A stretch of 64,000 bases of DNA from Arthrobacter sp. SLBN-112 (GTDB taxonomy: Bacteria; Actinomycetota; Actinomycetes; Actinomycetales; Micrococcaceae): NCBI RefSeq assembly GCF_006715225.1, contig NZ_VFMU01000001.1:3286001-3350000 (forward strand), read 5' to 3'. The position numbers were made by a program, and so were the translations under genes. Numbering within the stretch: the stretch's first letter is position 1; every line of letters starts with the position of its first letter. The notes below the pieces were generated by a model. It was given only the letters and a program-made list of their open reading frames with translations. It did not search any database and had not been told where the DNA came from. Shown piece after piece: positions 7,931-18,942 of the stretch.

Positions 7931-8662
7931 ATGCGATTTCCTGCCGCCGGTTCCCCGCTCAAAGCCGTCCTATGGGACATGGACGGGACCATCGTGGACA
8001 CAGAGCCATACTGGATTGCCGCCGAGCGTGCCCTGGTGGAAGCCCATGGCGGCACCTGGAGCCATGACCAGGCAATGCAACTGGTGGGCCAGTCACTGAC
8101 GTTCTCCGCGGGCCTGCTCCAGCAGGCCGGCGTTGAGCTCGAAATCCGCGAGATCATCGATTCCCTGACGGCCCAGGTCATCAGCAGCGTCCAGCAGCAG
8201 GTGCCATGGCGCCCGGGCGCCCGTGAACTCCTCGAGGAACTGCACCTCGCCGGCGTGCGCTGCGCCCTGGTCACCATGTCCGAGGGGCCGCTGGCCCGCG
8301 AAGTGGTGGCCAGCCTGCCCCGCCCCTACTTTGAAGTCCTTGTGACCGGCGACACCGTCACCCGGGGCAAGCCGCACCCCGAGGCGTACCTGACCGCCGT
8401 CGAGCTGCTGCAGGAAACTGATCCTGACCTCGGCATCCACCACTGCGTTGCCCTCGAGGATTCTGTCCCCGGCGTGGCCGCGGCCGTAGCCTCCGGCGTC
8501 ACCACCGTGGCGGTGCCGCACATCGTTCCACTGCCGGACGACGGCAGTTACGCACTCTGGGACTCCCTGTCCGGCCGCAGCCTGGTGGAGCTCGAAGCCC
8601 TGCTTTTGAGGGCGGAGGCAACGGGGCCTGCCGCCACGGCAGCCGGTGGCTCCCGTGGCTGA
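7931..8662 (+). CDS. HAD-superfamily hydrolase (phosphatase or phosphoglucomutase-like)
   Basis: The 243-residue protein shows HAD motif I WDMDGT with nucleophile Asp16 and acid/base Asp18, motif II VTMSEG, the motif III Lys in RGKPHPE and motif IV ALEDSVPGV. The helical cap inserted after motif I is the small C1 type found in beta-phosphoglucomutases and small phosphatases. The substrate cannot be read from sequence. TAGACT at 7919-7924 six bases before the ATG suggests a leaderless transcript. It overlaps the downstream protease gene by 17 bp, so the two are probably co-transcribed. Confidence 0.88.
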   Translation: MRFPAAGSPLKAVLWDMDGTIVDTEPYWIAAERALVEAHGGTWSHDQAMQLVGQSLTFSAGLLQQAGVELEIREIIDSLTAQVISSVQQQVPWRPGARELLEELHLAGVRCALVTMSEGPLAREVVASLPRPYFEVLVTGDTVTRGKPHPEAYLTAVELLQETDPDLGIHHCVALEDSVPGVAAAVASGVTTVAVPHIVPLPDDGSYALWDSLSGRSLVELEALLLRAEATGPAATAAGGSRG

Positions 8663-9854
8663 ACCTGACACGCAACGGGGCACGGAACCCGGCACGCCGG
8701 CCACCACAGGACGCCGCGAGGGCATCCCGCTGGGACGCATCGCCGGCGTTCCGGTCGTGCTTGCCTATTCGTGGTTCGTGATCGCAGCCTTCACCGTCAT
8801 CGCCTACGGGCCAGTACTGGCGCGGAACAACCCCATGCTCGGCATGAGCGCCTATCTCGTCGCGTTCGCCTACGCCGTCCTGCTCCTGATCTCTGTGCTG
8901 GTACACGAACTCGCCCACGCCCTCACCGCCAAAATCTACGGATGGCCCACGCAAAAGATCGTCCTCAACCTCTGGGGCGGGCACACGCAGTTCGAAAGCT
9001 TCACAGCTTCCCCCGGCCGGTCCGTACTGGTGGCGCTGGCCGGACCAGCAGCCAATTTCGTCCTCGCCGGCGGGGCCTGGCTGCTGCTGGGCACCAACAG
9101 CCTGGGAAGTGTCGCCGAGATCCTGACCAACATCTTCATGTGGGCCAACTTCCTGATCGCCGTCTTTAACGTCCTGCCGGGCCTGCCGCTGGACGGTGGC
9201 CGGCTGGTCGAGTCCATCGTGTGGAAGGCCACCGGCAGCCAGGCGAAAGGAACTGTCGCCGCCGGCTGGGGCGGGCGCATCATCGTCCTGGCGATCGCCT
9301 ACTGGTTCCTTCTTCGCCCGTACCTCGCCGGCGGCGAGCCGGACTTCAGCCTCCTCATGATTACGATTCTGGTTGGCGGATTCCTGTGGATGGGTGCCTC
9401 CGCTTCAATCCAGCAGGGCACGCTGCGGGGTCGGCTCCCGCTGGTGAGTGCAGCGGGATTGTCGACGCCGGCCGTGGGCGTACCTGCCAGTGGCACCGTC
9501 AGCGACGCCCTCCGCCTGGCGGCGGCCGGAACAAAGTCAGTGGTGGTATGCGGACCGGACGGCCGGCCGCAGGGCGTGGTGGACCCTGGCGCGCTGGCCT
9601 CGGTGCCCGGTGCAGCCGCGGATTCAACCCCGGTCACCGCCATTTCTTTTCCCCTGGCTGCCGGGGCCTACGTTCCCGAGTGGTCCAAAGGGCAAGAGCT
9701 GATCCAGTTTCTTTCGCAGCTTGAGGGGCGGCACTATGCAGTGGTGGACCACAATGGCGCAGTGACCGGACTGCTGACCCAGGACGTCGTCCTTGCGGCC
9801 ATCACCGGAAAGAGGCAGCGCAACGATAAGCACCCGCAGGGGCAGAACCGGTAG
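8646..9854 (+). CDS. M50 site-2-type intramembrane metalloprotease with CBS domains
   Basis: The 402-residue polytopic membrane protein has the zinc-binding HELAH motif at 87-91 inside a hydrophobic helix and the partner motif NVLPGLPLDGGRL near 175-187, both diagnostic of site-2 proteases (M50B). The C-terminal third contains two CBS-like repeats (KSVVVCGPDGRPQGVV and HYAVVDHNGAVTGLL), which usually sense adenosine ligands. Such Rip3-like enzymes cleave membrane substrates within the bilayer; the target is not apparent. The GTG start lies within the end of the HAD gene, implying translational coupling. Confidence 0.9.
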   Translation: MAPVAEPDTQRGTEPGTPATTGRREGIPLGRIAGVPVVLAYSWFVIAAFTVIAYGPVLARNNPMLGMSAYLVAFAYAVLLLISVLVHELAHALTAKIYGWPTQKIVLNLWGGHTQFESFTASPGRSVLVALAGPAANFVLAGGAWLLLGTNSLGSVAEILTNIFMWANFLIAVFNVLPGLPLDGGRLVESIVWKATGSQAKGTVAAGWGGRIIVLAIAYWFLLRPYLAGGEPDFSLLMITILVGGFLWMGASASIQQGTLRGRLPLVSAAGLSTPAVGVPASGTVSDALRLAAAGTKSVVVCGPDGRPQGVVDPGALASVPGAAADSTPVTAISFPLAAGAYVPEWSKGQELIQFLSQLEGRHYAVVDHNGAVTGLLTQDVVLAAITGKRQRNDKHPQGQNR

Positions 9855-9949
9855 AGTTACCTGCCGGTCGTGCATTGCCGCCGTAAAAGCCCCGATATCC
9901 CTGGGGACTTTGCCCGCGGCACAAAAGGTTTACAGGAGCGAGGAACATC

Positions 9950-11014
9950 ATGAGCAGCGAAACTGCGGTCAACGACGCCACGGGAGCAGCGCAGGCCGGT
10001 GCTCCCGCCGGCGGCTCGCAGCCGGTGGGAGCTGCCCGTCGCCGGGGTCCCTTCCGCGAAGGTGAGCGTGTCCAGCTCACCGACGAACGCGGCCGCATGA
10101 ATACCATCACGCTTGAACGCGGTGGCGCCTTCCACACCCACCGCGGCTTCCTGAACCACGACGAGATCATCGGCAAGGTGGACGGCTCCGTTGTGGTAAA
10201 CAACGTTGGCCAGCAGTACCAGACCCTCCGCCCGTTGCTCTCCGACTTCGTGCTGTCCATGCCCCGCGGTGCCGCCGTCGTGTATCCCAAGGACGCAGGG
10301 CAGATCGTCACCATGGCGGATATCTTCCCCGGCGCACGTGTGGTGGAGGCCGGCGTGGGCTCCGGCGCCCTGTCCATCTCCCTGCTCCGCGCCGTGGGCG
10401 ATAACGGCTACCTGCACTCCTTTGAGCGGCGCGAAGAGTTTGCCGACATCGCCCGGGGAAATGTGGAGACCATCTTCGGCGGCCCCCATCCTGCCTGGCA
10501 GATCTCCCTCGGCGACTTCCAGGAGGAAGTGGTCAAGGCTGAGGAGCCCGGCTCCGTGGACCGCGTGGTCCTGGACATGCTGGCACCCTGGGAATGCCTC
10601 GACGCCGTCGCCACCGTCCTCGCCCCCGGCGGCGTCTGGATCAACTACGTAGCGACCGTCACCCAGCTGTCCCGTACGGCGGAAGCCATCCGCGCCGACG
10701 GCCGTTTCACTGAACCCGACGCCTGGGAATCGCTGGTCCGCGGCTGGCACCTGGAAGGACTCGCAGTCCGGCCGGACCACCGCATGGTGGCCCACACCGG
10801 ATTCCTGTTGGTCACCCGGCGCCTCGCCGACGGCGTCACCGGCATTTCAGTCAAGCGCCGGCCGTCCAAGACCGAATTCAACGAAGAGGACGTCAATGCC
10901 TGGACTCCCGGCGCGGTAGGGGAGCGGGCAGTATCTGACAAGAAGCTGCGGCGGGCAGCCCGCGACGCCATCGCGGGAACGAACGTGGTGGACACGCCCG
11001 AGGTTACGAACTAG
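9950..11014 (+). CDS. trmI: tRNA (adenine-58-N1)-methyltransferase TrmI
   Basis: The 354-residue class I SAM-dependent enzyme methylates A58 in the T-loop of tRNA, stabilising it. The N-terminal beta-barrel (GPFREGERVQLTDERGR), the SAM-binding GARVVEAGVGSGALSISLL and the catalytic-site region DRVVLDMLAPWE are characteristic; bacterial and archaeal TrmI are homotetramers. An N-terminal Ala/Gly-rich extension of about 25 residues is peculiar to this lineage. The ATG follows GAGCGAGGA. It heads the proteasome locus, the same position as in Mycobacterium. Confidence 0.92.
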   Translation: MSSETAVNDATGAAQAGAPAGGSQPVGAARRRGPFREGERVQLTDERGRMNTITLERGGAFHTHRGFLNHDEIIGKVDGSVVVNNVGQQYQTLRPLLSDFVLSMPRGAAVVYPKDAGQIVTMADIFPGARVVEAGVGSGALSISLLRAVGDNGYLHSFERREEFADIARGNVETIFGGPHPAWQISLGDFQEEVVKAEEPGSVDRVVLDMLAPWECLDAVATVLAPGGVWINYVATVTQLSRTAEAIRADGRFTEPDAWESLVRGWHLEGLAVRPDHRMVAHTGFLLVTRRLADGVTGISVKRRPSKTEFNEEDVNAWTPGAVGERAVSDKKLRRAARDAIAGTNVVDTPEVTN

Positions 11015-11097
11015 TCCACATTTCGGGAGTCTCCATCCCTACCCGGCATCTTGGGACTAATGTCTTTAAGAGAAGCGCAGGAAGGGGCTGATACATC

Positions 11098-12849
11098 ATG
11101 GAGACACCAAACCAGGACTCCGGACGTACACCGGCAGAGCAGTCTGCCGCCAACGACCTCTCGGTTGCTGACCGCCAGGTCAACATACTTCGGGACAAGC
11201 TCAGGCACATCGACCGCCAGTTGGCAGCGGCGACGCAGAACAACACCAAGCTGGTCAGCATGCTTGAGACGGCCAAGGCGGAGATCCTCCGGCTGAAAAA
11301 CGCCCTGGACCAGGAAGGGCAACCGCCGTACAGCTTCGGCACCATCCTCCAGATCAATCCGAAGCGCCAGCCTTCACCGGGCAGCAGCGGCCAGGCTGCC
11401 ACCGAGGAATCGGTGGATATCTTCAACGCCGGCCGGAAGATGCGGGTGGGCGTCAGCCCCCTGGTGAACATTAACCAGCTGGCGGTAGGCCAGGAGGTAC
11501 TGCTCAACGAAGCACTCCTGGTAGTTGCAGGACTCGGCTATGAACGCGCCGGCGAGCTTGCCACGCTCAAGGAGATGCTGGGGCGTGACCGTGCGCTGGT
11601 GGTGGGCCGGGCCGACGAGGAACGGGTGGTCCGGCTTTCCGGCGCGCTCCAAGCCGAGAAGCTCAGGGTTGGCGATGCCCTTTCCGTGGACTCCCGGACC
11701 GGCTATGCACTTGAGAAGGTGCCGCGCTCCGAGGTGGAGAACCTGGTGCTCGAAGAAGTTCCGGACATCACCTACGAGGACATCGGCGGCCTTGGTCCGC
11801 AGATCGAGCAGATCCGGGACGCAGTCGAACTGCCGTTCCTGCACCCCGACCTCTACCGTGAACATGGGCTTAAGGCCCCCAAGGGAATCCTGCTGTACGG
11901 TCCTCCGGGCTGCGGCAAGACCCTTATCGCCAAGGCCGTTGCCAACTCCCTCGCTGCCCGCGCCGCCGAACGGTCCGGGAACGTGGACCTGAAGAGCTAC
12001 TTCCTGAACATCAAGGGGCCTGAACTCCTTGACAAGTATGTAGGTGAAACAGAGCGGCACATCCGGCTGATCTTCTCCCGCGCCCGGGAAAAGGCCTCGG
12101 ACGGCAGCCCCGTCGTGGTGTTCTTCGACGAAATGGACTCCCTGTTCCGCACCCGCGGAACCGGAATCTCTTCCGACGTCGAAACCACCATCGTGCCCCA
12201 GCTGCTCAGTGAGATCGACGGCGTGGAACGCCTGGACAACGTCATCGTCATCGGCGCATCCAACCGTGAGGACATGATCGACCCCGCCATCCTCCGCCCA
12301 GGCCGGCTTGACGTCAAAGTCAAGATCCAGCGTCCCGACGCGGAAGCCGCGGCAGACATCTTCAACAAATACATCACCACGGACCTGCCGTTCCACGAAT
12401 CGGATCTCGCTGAACACAACGGGGACATCCAGGCCACGGTTGACGCCATGGTCCAGCGCACGGTTGAAGCCATGTACTCCACGGACAAGTCCAACGAGTT
12501 CCTTGAGGTCACCTATGCCAACGGGGACACCGAGATGCTGTACTTCAAGGATTTCAACTCGGGCGCCGTGGTGCAGAACGTGGTGGACCGGGCCAAGAAG
12601 TACGCCATCAAGGACCTACTGACCACCCACCAGAAGGGGCTCAGGATCGAGCACCTGCTGCGTGCGGTGGTGGACGAATTCCGCGAACACGAGGACATGC
12701 CCAACACCACCAACCCCGACGACTGGGCACGCATCTCCGGCAAGAAGGGCGAACGGATCACCTATATCCGTACCATCGTCCAGGGCAAGGCCGGGCAGGA
12801 GCCGGGCAAGTCCATCGAGACGATGCCAACCACAGGGCAGTATCTATGA
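11098..12849 (+). CDS. arc: proteasome-associated AAA ATPase ARC/Mpa
   Basis: The 583-residue hexameric unfoldase recognises pupylated proteins and feeds them to the 20S proteasome. Visible are the N-terminal coiled coil (about residues 20-75) that binds Pup, OB-like domains to about residue 220, Walker A GPPGCGKT at 268-275, Walker B with Asp344-Glu345 (VVFFDEMDS) and the sensor region ASNRED. The protein ends GQYL; a penultimate Tyr in this C-terminal motif docks in the proteasome alpha ring. The dop start codon overlaps its stop in an ATGA junction. Confidence 0.95.
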   Translation: METPNQDSGRTPAEQSAANDLSVADRQVNILRDKLRHIDRQLAAATQNNTKLVSMLETAKAEILRLKNALDQEGQPPYSFGTILQINPKRQPSPGSSGQAATEESVDIFNAGRKMRVGVSPLVNINQLAVGQEVLLNEALLVVAGLGYERAGELATLKEMLGRDRALVVGRADEERVVRLSGALQAEKLRVGDALSVDSRTGYALEKVPRSEVENLVLEEVPDITYEDIGGLGPQIEQIRDAVELPFLHPDLYREHGLKAPKGILLYGPPGCGKTLIAKAVANSLAARAAERSGNVDLKSYFLNIKGPELLDKYVGETERHIRLIFSRAREKASDGSPVVVFFDEMDSLFRTRGTGISSDVETTIVPQLLSEIDGVERLDNVIVIGASNREDMIDPAILRPGRLDVKVKIQRPDAEAAADIFNKYITTDLPFHESDLAEHNGDIQATVDAMVQRTVEAMYSTDKSNEFLEVTYANGDTEMLYFKDFNSGAVVQNVVDRAKKYAIKDLLTTHQKGLRIEHLLRAVVDEFREHEDMPNTTNPDDWARISGKKGERITYIRTIVQGKAGQEPGKSIETMPTTGQYL

Positions 12850-14519
12850 CGGATGCAAGGGGACCTGCCGCCGGGGAATCACTCCCCGTCGGCGGTGCCA
12901 TGCGGGTGATGGGGGCGGAAACGGAGTACGGCATCCACGCTCCATCCGCTCCCTCGGCCAATGCCACCATGATGAGCGCCCGGGTGGTGCAGGCCTACGC
13001 CCAGGTCACCAGGCAACGGGCGGCCGGCGGGGCAGAAACCCGCTGGGACTACACCGACGAAGAGCCCCTGCACGATGCCCGGGGCTGGACCGTGGACCGT
13101 GGCGCTGCACACCCCAGCCAGCTGACCGACCAGCCACCGGTGCTTGACGCGGAGGCGGTGGCCCTGGCCTACGGCCGTGAAGAACTCGAGCTGGACGGCC
13201 AGGACGAGTCCGGGACCCTGCTGATGAACATGGTCCTGGGCAACGGAGCCCGCTTGTACGTCGACCACGCCCATCCCGAGTACTCAAGCCCTGAGGTCAC
13301 CAACCCGCGGGACGCGGTGGCGTGGGATGCTGCCGGCGACCTGGTGGGGCTGGCCGCCGTCCGCCGGCTGGCCGCGGACCCCGCCCTCCCGCCGGTCAAC
13401 CTCTACAAGAACAACACAGACAACAAGTCCGTGTCCTACGGTTCCCACGAAAACTACCTCATGCCGCGGTCTGTCCCTTTCGGCGACATCGTCCGCGGGC
13501 TCACACCCTTCTTCGTCAGCCGGCAGGTGGTATGCGGCGCCGGCCGGCTGGGGATAGGACAGGACAGCTCAACGCCCGGCTTCCAGGTCAGCCAGCGGGC
13601 CGACTTCTTCGAGGCCGAGGTCGGCCTGGAGACCACCATCCGGCGGCCCATCATCAACACCAGGGACGAGCCTCATTCGACCGCCGATAAGTACCGGCGC
13701 CTCCACGTCATCATCGGTGACGCCAATCTCAGCCAGGTGTCCAACTACCTCAAGTTCGGTACCACGGCCATGGTCCTTAGCCTGATTGAGGCAGGGCTGG
13801 CTCCCAGAATCGAGGTCTATGAGCCCGTCGCGGCACTCAAAACGGTGAGCCACGATACCTCGCTCACCGCAAAGCTGCGCTTGCTGGACGGACGGCGGGT
13901 CACAGCCCTGGACATTCAGTGGATGTACCACGAGGCGGCGGCCAAGCTGGCCCAGGACACCGGCGTGGGCGACGCCCTGGACGGTGACGGGCACACCCAT
14001 GACGTCCTGGAACGGTGGGCTTCCGTCCTCACCCAGCTGGACAGTGACAGGGCTGCCGCTGCCACTTCCGTGGAGTGGCTGGCGAAACTTACGCTGCTTG
14101 AGGGCTACCGGCAGCGCGATGGACTGGAATGGAACGACGCCCGGCTGGGCCTGGTGGATCTCCAGTGGGCCGATATCAGGCCGGAGAAGGGCCTCTACTA
14201 CCGCCTGTTGTCCAGGAACCGCATGCAGCGCGTGGTGGAGGATGCCGCCATTGCCGCTGCGGTGACAGAGCCCCCCGCCGACACCCGGGCCTTCTTCCGT
14301 GGAAAATGCATCAGCAGCTTTGGCAAGGATGTGGTTGGCGCAAGCTGGGATTCGGTGATCTTCGACGTGCCGGGTTACGGACGGCTTCAGCGGGTGCCCA
14401 CCAGGGAACCCCTAAGGGGAACCAAAGCCCTCACCGGAGCGTTGTTTGAGCGCTACCGGGAAGCGGGACCGTTCCTCGGGGAACTGCTGGGACACAACAG
14501 CACTCCGCCTGCGGCATAA
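12846..14519 (+). CDS. dop: Pup deamidase/depupylase Dop
   Basis: The 557-residue enzyme converts the C-terminal Gln of Pup to Glu, making it ligatable, and also removes Pup from substrates. It belongs to the carboxylate-amine ligase fold shared with PafA; the metal/ATP-binding [12 protein letters not shown] near residues 21-32 and the [18 protein letters not shown] region are conserved. It is paralogous to pafA downstream but longer, with an inserted Dop-specific loop. The ATG overlaps the arc stop by 4 bp; a second ATG at 12900 just before the conserved core is an alternative start. Confidence 0.93.
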   Translation: MTDARGPAAGESLPVGGAMRVMGAETEYGIHAPSAPSANATMMSARVVQAYAQVTRQRAAGGAETRWDYTDEEPLHDARGWTVDRGAAHPSQLTDQPPVLDAEAVALAYGREELELDGQDESGTLLMNMVLGNGARLYVDHAHPEYSSPEVTNPRDAVAWDAAGDLVGLAAVRRLAADPALPPVNLYKNNTDNKSVSYGSHENYLMPRSVPFGDIVRGLTPFFVSRQVVCGAGRLGIGQDSSTPGFQVSQRADFFEAEVGLETTIRRPIINTRDEPHSTADKYRRLHVIIGDANLSQVSNYLKFGTTAMVLSLIEAGLAPRIEVYEPVAALKTVSHDTSLTAKLRLLDGRRVTALDIQWMYHEAAAKLAQDTGVGDALDGDGHTHDVLERWASVLTQLDSDRAAAATSVEWLAKLTLLEGYRQRDGLEWNDARLGLVDLQWADIRPEKGLYYRLLSRNRMQRVVEDAAIAAAVTEPPADTRAFFRGKCISSFGKDVVGASWDSVIFDVPGYGRLQRVPTREPLRGTKALTGALFERYREAGPFLGELLGHNSTPPAA

Positions 14520-14603
14520 ACCGCGCCGGAACGCCCGTCCCGTGGCAGGATGGGCATATCGGAGGATCCGCCGGATCCACCGGAGGAAGAAGGAGGGAAA
14601 CCA

Positions 14604-14807
14604 ATGGCAGGCCAGGAGCAGCAGCAGCCGCAGTCACGTGACAGCCAGGTCGAGGACGACATCCCCGAGGCACCACCGGCACCGCCCGAGGCCCAGGCTT
14701 CGGCATCGACCGAAGGCGTGGACGACCTGCTCGACGAAATTGACGGCGTCCTGGAATCCAACGCCGAGGAGTTCGTCCGGGCATTCGTGCAAAAGGGCGG
14801 CCAGTAA
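14604..14807 (+). CDS. pup: prokaryotic ubiquitin-like protein Pup
   Basis: The 67-residue acidic, largely disordered modifier is attached to lysines of target proteins to mark them for the proteasome. It has a Gln- and Pro-rich N-terminal half, a helical segment (VDDLLDEIDGVLESNAEEF) that binds the ARC coiled coil, and ends in GGQ, the form that needs deamidation by Dop before PafA can use it. The ATG at 14604 was chosen because a strong AGGAGGG lies 7 bp upstream; an upstream in-frame extension is not conserved in character. Confidence 0.96.
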   Translation: MAGQEQQQPQSRDSQVEDDIPEAPPAPPEAQASASTEGVDDLLDEIDGVLESNAEEFVRAFVQKGGQ

Positions 14808-14887
14808 CCCGGACCCGGAAGGTGGCGGAAGCCGCGGACGGCCGGAATCTGTACCGACGTTGAAGTACCACGTTCAAGGAGTGATGA

Positions 14888-15709
14888 GTGCAGGAATCAA
14901 CCGCCAACCAGGTAGCCGCCAACGCCACCTCGTCCTTTACCGAGCACCTGCAGCGGGACCGGCCCGAGCTATTGCCCTTTAGCCGGTCCCTCCAGGGTGG
15001 CGCGTCCACGGCTGTCCCGGTGCAGGTTCCACACGCCACCACGATCGTTGCCATGAGTTATGGCGGTGGTGTCCTCATGGCGGGCGACAGGCGCGCCACC
15101 ATGGGCAACATCATTGCCAGCAGGCACATCGAGAAGGTCTTTCCGGCAGACCACTTCTCTGTGCTTGGCATTGCCGGAACAGCCGGCATAGCAATTGACC
15201 TGACGCGCCTCTTCCAGGTTGAACTTGAGCACTACGAAAAAATTGAAGGAACCCAGCTCAGCCTCGAAGGCAAGGCCAACCGGCTGGGGGCCATGATCAG
15301 GGGCAACCTCCCGATGGCCCTTCAGGGCCTGGCCGTTGTGCCCCTGTTCGCAGGCTTCGACACCAGCGCCGGTGTCGGCCGGCTGTTCTCCTATGACGTC
15401 ACCGGGGGCAGGTATGAGGAGCACGAACACCACACCGTGGGCTCCGGGTCGGTCTTCGCGCGGGGTGCGCTGAAGAAGCTCTGGCGGCCCAACCTCACCG
15501 CAGCCGAAGCGCTGTCTGTGGCCGTGGAGTCCCTGTACGACGCCGCAGACGACGATTCCGCCACCGGCGGACCGGACACCGTCCGGCAGTTGTGGCCTGT
15601 GGTCTATACGGTGGACAGAACAGGAGCCCATCGGGTGCCCGAGGCTGACCTCGCGGCTGCTTCGCGCGCCGTGATTGAAGCACGCACCGTCGCCGGACGG
15701 GAGGCCTGA
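14888..15709 (+). CDS. prcB: 20S proteasome beta subunit PrcB
   Basis: The 273-residue precursor forms the two inner catalytic rings. The propeptide ends at about residue 50 in PHA|TTIVAM, exposing Thr51 as the N-terminal nucleophile after autocleavage. The following [16 protein letters not shown], the FPADHF and GIAGTAG segments match proteasome beta subunits of actinobacteria. The GTG start has AAGGAG 7 bp upstream. prcA follows with a 1-bp gap, so the two subunits are made in equal amounts. Confidence 0.96.
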   Translation: MQESTANQVAANATSSFTEHLQRDRPELLPFSRSLQGGASTAVPVQVPHATTIVAMSYGGGVLMAGDRRATMGNIIASRHIEKVFPADHFSVLGIAGTAGIAIDLTRLFQVELEHYEKIEGTQLSLEGKANRLGAMIRGNLPMALQGLAVVPLFAGFDTSAGVGRLFSYDVTGGRYEEHEHHTVGSGSVFARGALKKLWRPNLTAAEALSVAVESLYDAADDDSATGGPDTVRQLWPVVYTVDRTGAHRVPEADLAAASRAVIEARTVAGREA

Positions 15710-15710
15710 C

Positions 15711-16421
15711 ATGACCCAGCAGTTCTATGTCTCGCCCGAACAGCTGATGAAGGACCGTGCGGATTTCGCGCGGAAAGGCATCGCCCGCGGCCGGTCGGTT
15801 GTGGTCATCAGCTGTGCCGACGGCATCGCGCTCGTCGCCGAGAATCCTTCGCCGTCCCTGCACAAAGTCGGCGAAATCTACGACAAGATCGCCTTCGCCG
15901 CGGTTGGCAAGTACAACGAATTCGAAAGCCTCCGCCAGGCGGGCGTCCGCTATGCAGACGTCCGCGGGTACTCCTACGACCGCGAGGACGTCACCGCCCG
16001 CGGCCTGGCAAGCGTCTACGCGCAAAGCCTGGGGGCTGTCTTCACCGCCGAGCAAAAACCGTTCGAGGTGGAACTGGCGGTAGCCGAAGTGGGCCCCACC
16101 CAGGCCGATGACCACCTGTACCGGCTGACTTTTGACGGCTCGATCGCCGATGAGCACAGTTTCGTCGTCATGGGCGGCCAGGCAGAAAAAGTGTCTTCAG
16201 CCATCGAGGCTGGTTGGCAAGCATCCCTGGGCTTCGCTGACGCTGTCCGGCTGGCTTTGAAGGGACTTACCCCTGCCCAGGAGGGAGAGCAGCCGGCAGC
16301 ACCGTTGCCGCCGGGCGCACTCGAAGTGGCAGTCCTGGACAGGCTTTCCGAAAACTCACGCGGCACCCGGCGTGCCTTCCGCAGGCTGAACGACGCGGAC
16401 ATCACAGCACTGCTGGCCTAG
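15711..16421 (+). CDS. prcA: 20S proteasome alpha subunit PrcA
   Basis: The 236-residue non-catalytic subunit forms the outer gating rings and docks the ARC ATPase. The N-terminal MTQQFYVSPEQLMKDRADFA is the gate segment and first alpha-type helix; the core RGRSVVVISCADGIALVAEN is typical. No N-terminal Thr is exposed, as expected. The ATG at 15711 directly follows the prcB stop and is preferred to an upstream in-frame ATG that lies inside prcB. pafA follows after 9 bp. Confidence 0.95.
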   Translation: MTQQFYVSPEQLMKDRADFARKGIARGRSVVVISCADGIALVAENPSPSLHKVGEIYDKIAFAAVGKYNEFESLRQAGVRYADVRGYSYDREDVTARGLASVYAQSLGAVFTAEQKPFEVELAVAEVGPTQADDHLYRLTFDGSIADEHSFVVMGGQAEKVSSAIEAGWQASLGFADAVRLALKGLTPAQEGEQPAAPLPPGALEVAVLDRLSENSRGTRRAFRRLNDADITALLA

Positions 16422-16430
16422 GAGGACGAC

Positions 16431-17795
16431 ATGGACAAGAGAATCTTCGGCATCGAGACCGAGTTCGGGATCTCTTACTCGAGCCCCGATTCGAGGCCGC
16501 TTGCCCCGGAAGAGGTGGCCCGGTACCTCTTCCGCAAGGTGGTCAGCTGGGGGCGCTCGTCCAACGTGTTCCTTACCAATGGTTCGCGGCTGTACCTCGA
16601 TGTTGGGTCCCACCCCGAATACGCCACCGCCGAATGCGACGACCTCGCACAGCTGATCGCCCACGACCGTGCGGGTGAGCTCATCCTGGATGACCTGGTG
16701 GATGAGGCCCAGGCACGGCTGGCCGCCGAAGGCTTCAATGGCACCGTTTACCTTTTCAAGAACAACACCGACTCCGCCGGCAATTCGTACGGCAGCCACG
16801 AGAACTACCTGATTCCCCGCCGTGGGGAATTTTCCCGCCTGGCCGAAATCCTCATTCCGTTCCTGGTCACCCGCCAGCTCATCGCCGGCGCCGGGAAGAT
16901 CCTGAAGACCCCGCATGGGGCCACCTATGCGTTCTCCCAGCGCGCCGACCACATTTGGGAGGGAGTGTCCTCCGCGACTACACGGTCACGGCCGATCATC
17001 AACACGAGGGACGAGCCGCACGCGGACGCGGAGTTCTACCGCCGGCTTCACGTCATTGTGGGCGATTCGAACATGTCAGAGGCCACTGCCCTGATGAAGG
17101 TCGGCACCGTGGACCTGGTCCTGCGGATGATCGAAGCGGGCGTGATCATGCGCGACATGAGGATGGAGAACCCCATCCGAAGTATCCGCGAAATCTCCCA
17201 TGACCTCAGTGGCCGGGCACTGGTCCGCCTTGCCAACGGACGCCAGCTCACTGCCCTGGAAATCCAGCAGGAGTACCTGACCAAGGTCACGGCCTTCGTC
17301 CAGGAGCACGGCGCGCACAACCCGCATGTACCGCTGATCCTCGATCTGTGGGAGCGGACTCTGCACGCGATTGAATCCGGTGACACCAAGGGGATTGACA
17401 CCGAGATCGACTGGGCCATCAAGAAGAAGCTGATGGACAACTACCGCGAACGCCACGGCCTGGGCCTGGACGCGCCCCGCATTGCCCAGCTCGATCTCAC
17501 GTACCACGACATTTCCCGCAGCCGTGGGCTGTTCTACCTGCTGCAGTCACGTGGGGCCGTGCGCCGGATTGTCGATGACACCGTCATCAAGGGAGCCGTG
17601 GACGCACCGCCGCAAACCACCCGCGCCAAGCTGCGCGGCGACTTTGTCCGCCGTGCACAGGAACTGGGCCGTGACTACACGGTGGACTGGGTGCACCTGA
17701 AACTGAATGACCGCGCCCACCAGACGATTCTGTGCAAGGATCCCTTCCGCAGCGTCGATGAGCGCGTTGATGCGCTTCTGGACTCTATGGGCTGA
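16431..17795 (+). CDS. pafA: Pup-protein ligase PafA
   Basis: The 454-residue ligase activates the C-terminal Glu of deamidated Pup with ATP and joins it to lysine side chains of substrates. It shares the Dop/glutamine-synthetase-like fold: [14 protein letters not shown] at the N-terminus holds metal-binding Glu residues, and [20 protein letters not shown] and [16 protein letters not shown] are conserved. The length is normal and all conserved motifs appear intact. The ATG follows GGAGG. It is the last gene of the tightly packed arc-dop-pup-prcB-prcA-pafA run. Confidence 0.96.
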   Translation: MDKRIFGIETEFGISYSSPDSRPLAPEEVARYLFRKVVSWGRSSNVFLTNGSRLYLDVGSHPEYATAECDDLAQLIAHDRAGELILDDLVDEAQARLAAEGFNGTVYLFKNNTDSAGNSYGSHENYLIPRRGEFSRLAEILIPFLVTRQLIAGAGKILKTPHGATYAFSQRADHIWEGVSSATTRSRPIINTRDEPHADAEFYRRLHVIVGDSNMSEATALMKVGTVDLVLRMIEAGVIMRDMRMENPIRSIREISHDLSGRALVRLANGRQLTALEIQQEYLTKVTAFVQEHGAHNPHVPLILDLWERTLHAIESGDTKGIDTEIDWAIKKKLMDNYRERHGLGLDAPRIAQLDLTYHDISRSRGLFYLLQSRGAVRRIVDDTVIKGAVDAPPQTTRAKLRGDFVRRAQELGRDYTVDWVHLKLNDRAHQTILCKDPFRSVDERVDALLDSMG

Positions 17796-17911
17796 CGTCC
17801 AGCTTCAGGGTCTATTCTGGATAAGGTCCTTTTAACGGGACCTCTGCACGATGCTCTCCGCTGCCATGCGGAAATGTCGTATCCACCCTGCCCCGACGAA
17901 AGTTTTCCTAC

Positions 17912-18880
17912 GTGCGCCGACTACTAGCAATCCTCCTTCCCGGCCTGCTGCTCCTGACTGCCTGCGGAGGCAACGCCTCCCAGCCCGAGCCCAGCAGCCA
18001 GTCCGCCGGGGAGACTGCAAAGTTCGACTCCCTCAAGCTGACCGACAACGGGGACAAGAAGGCCCCTGGCGTGGACTTCGACAAGCCTCTGACTGTGACC
18101 GAGCCAACCATCAAAGTGGTGTCCGAAGGCAGCGGCGACGCCGTGAAGGCGAACCAGATTGCCAAGGTCTCCATCCTGGCGCTGAACGGCACGGACGGTT
18201 CCCAGCTTGAGGATACGTTCGCCAACGAGCCTGAGAGCCTTGAGCTGAATGATGAGCTCAAGACCAGCAGCGCAGTCATTTACAACGCTTTCGTGGGCGC
18301 AAAGGTCGGGTCCAGCCTGGCGCTGGCCGTCCCCGGCCAGCAGAGTGCAGCATCGACGAACCCCAGCCCGTCTGACGGCGCCAGCCCCAGCCCGGGCGCC
18401 GCAGCAGCGCCCAGCCAGCTGCTGATCATCAAGGTTCTTTCCGCTGCCGACCCCGCCCCGGTGCTGGACAAGCCCCAGGGTGAAACCGTAACGCCGCCCG
18501 CCGGGCTGCCGACGGTCACGGAAAAGGACGGCATCCCGGAAATCAACGTTGCGGGTGCCGCGGCCCCCACGTCCCTCGTGTCGCAGGACCTGATCAAGGG
18601 CACGGGCGCCACCGTCAAGGAGTCCGACACCCTGACCGTGAACTACGTGGGCGTCAACCTCGCTGACGGCACCAAGTTCGATTCCAGCTTCGACCGCGGC
18701 CAGCCCGCCACCTTCCCGCTGACGGGCGTCATCAAGGGCTGGACCCAGGGCCTCGCCGGCAAGACTGTCGGCTCCCGTGTCCTGCTGGTCATCCCCAAGG
18801 ACCTGGCCTACGGCGACGCCGGCCAGGGCCAGGCAAAGGGCGACCTGGTCTTCGTAGTGGACATCCTCGGGGTCAAGTAG
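17912..18880 (+). CDS. FKBP-type peptidyl-prolyl isomerase lipoprotein
   Basis: The 322-residue protein begins with a lipoprotein signal (LLAILLPGLLLLTACGG), so Cys18 should be lipidated and the protein anchored outside the membrane. The C-terminal 110 residues form an FKBP domain (VNYVGVNLADGTKFDSSFDR, FPLTGVIKGWTQGL), which isomerises X-Pro bonds; the middle contains a Pro/Ala/Ser linker and an N-terminal domain of unclear fold, possibly a degenerate second FKBP unit. The GTG start was chosen for the clean signal peptide. A likely promoter (TATTCT near 17813) lies about 100 bp upstream. Confidence 0.88.
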   Translation: MRRLLAILLPGLLLLTACGGNASQPEPSSQSAGETAKFDSLKLTDNGDKKAPGVDFDKPLTVTEPTIKVVSEGSGDAVKANQIAKVSILALNGTDGSQLEDTFANEPESLELNDELKTSSAVIYNAFVGAKVGSSLALAVPGQQSAASTNPSPSDGASPSPGAAAAPSQLLIIKVLSAADPAPVLDKPQGETVTPPAGLPTVTEKDGIPEINVAGAAAPTSLVSQDLIKGTGATVKESDTLTVNYVGVNLADGTKFDSSFDRGQPATFPLTGVIKGWTQGLAGKTVGSRVLLVIPKDLAYGDAGQGQAKGDLVFVVDILGVK

Positions 18881-18942
18881 CAAGACTTACAAGGACGCCG
18901 CGTCCCTCGCGGCACCCATCACACCCACGCATAGGAGCAAGC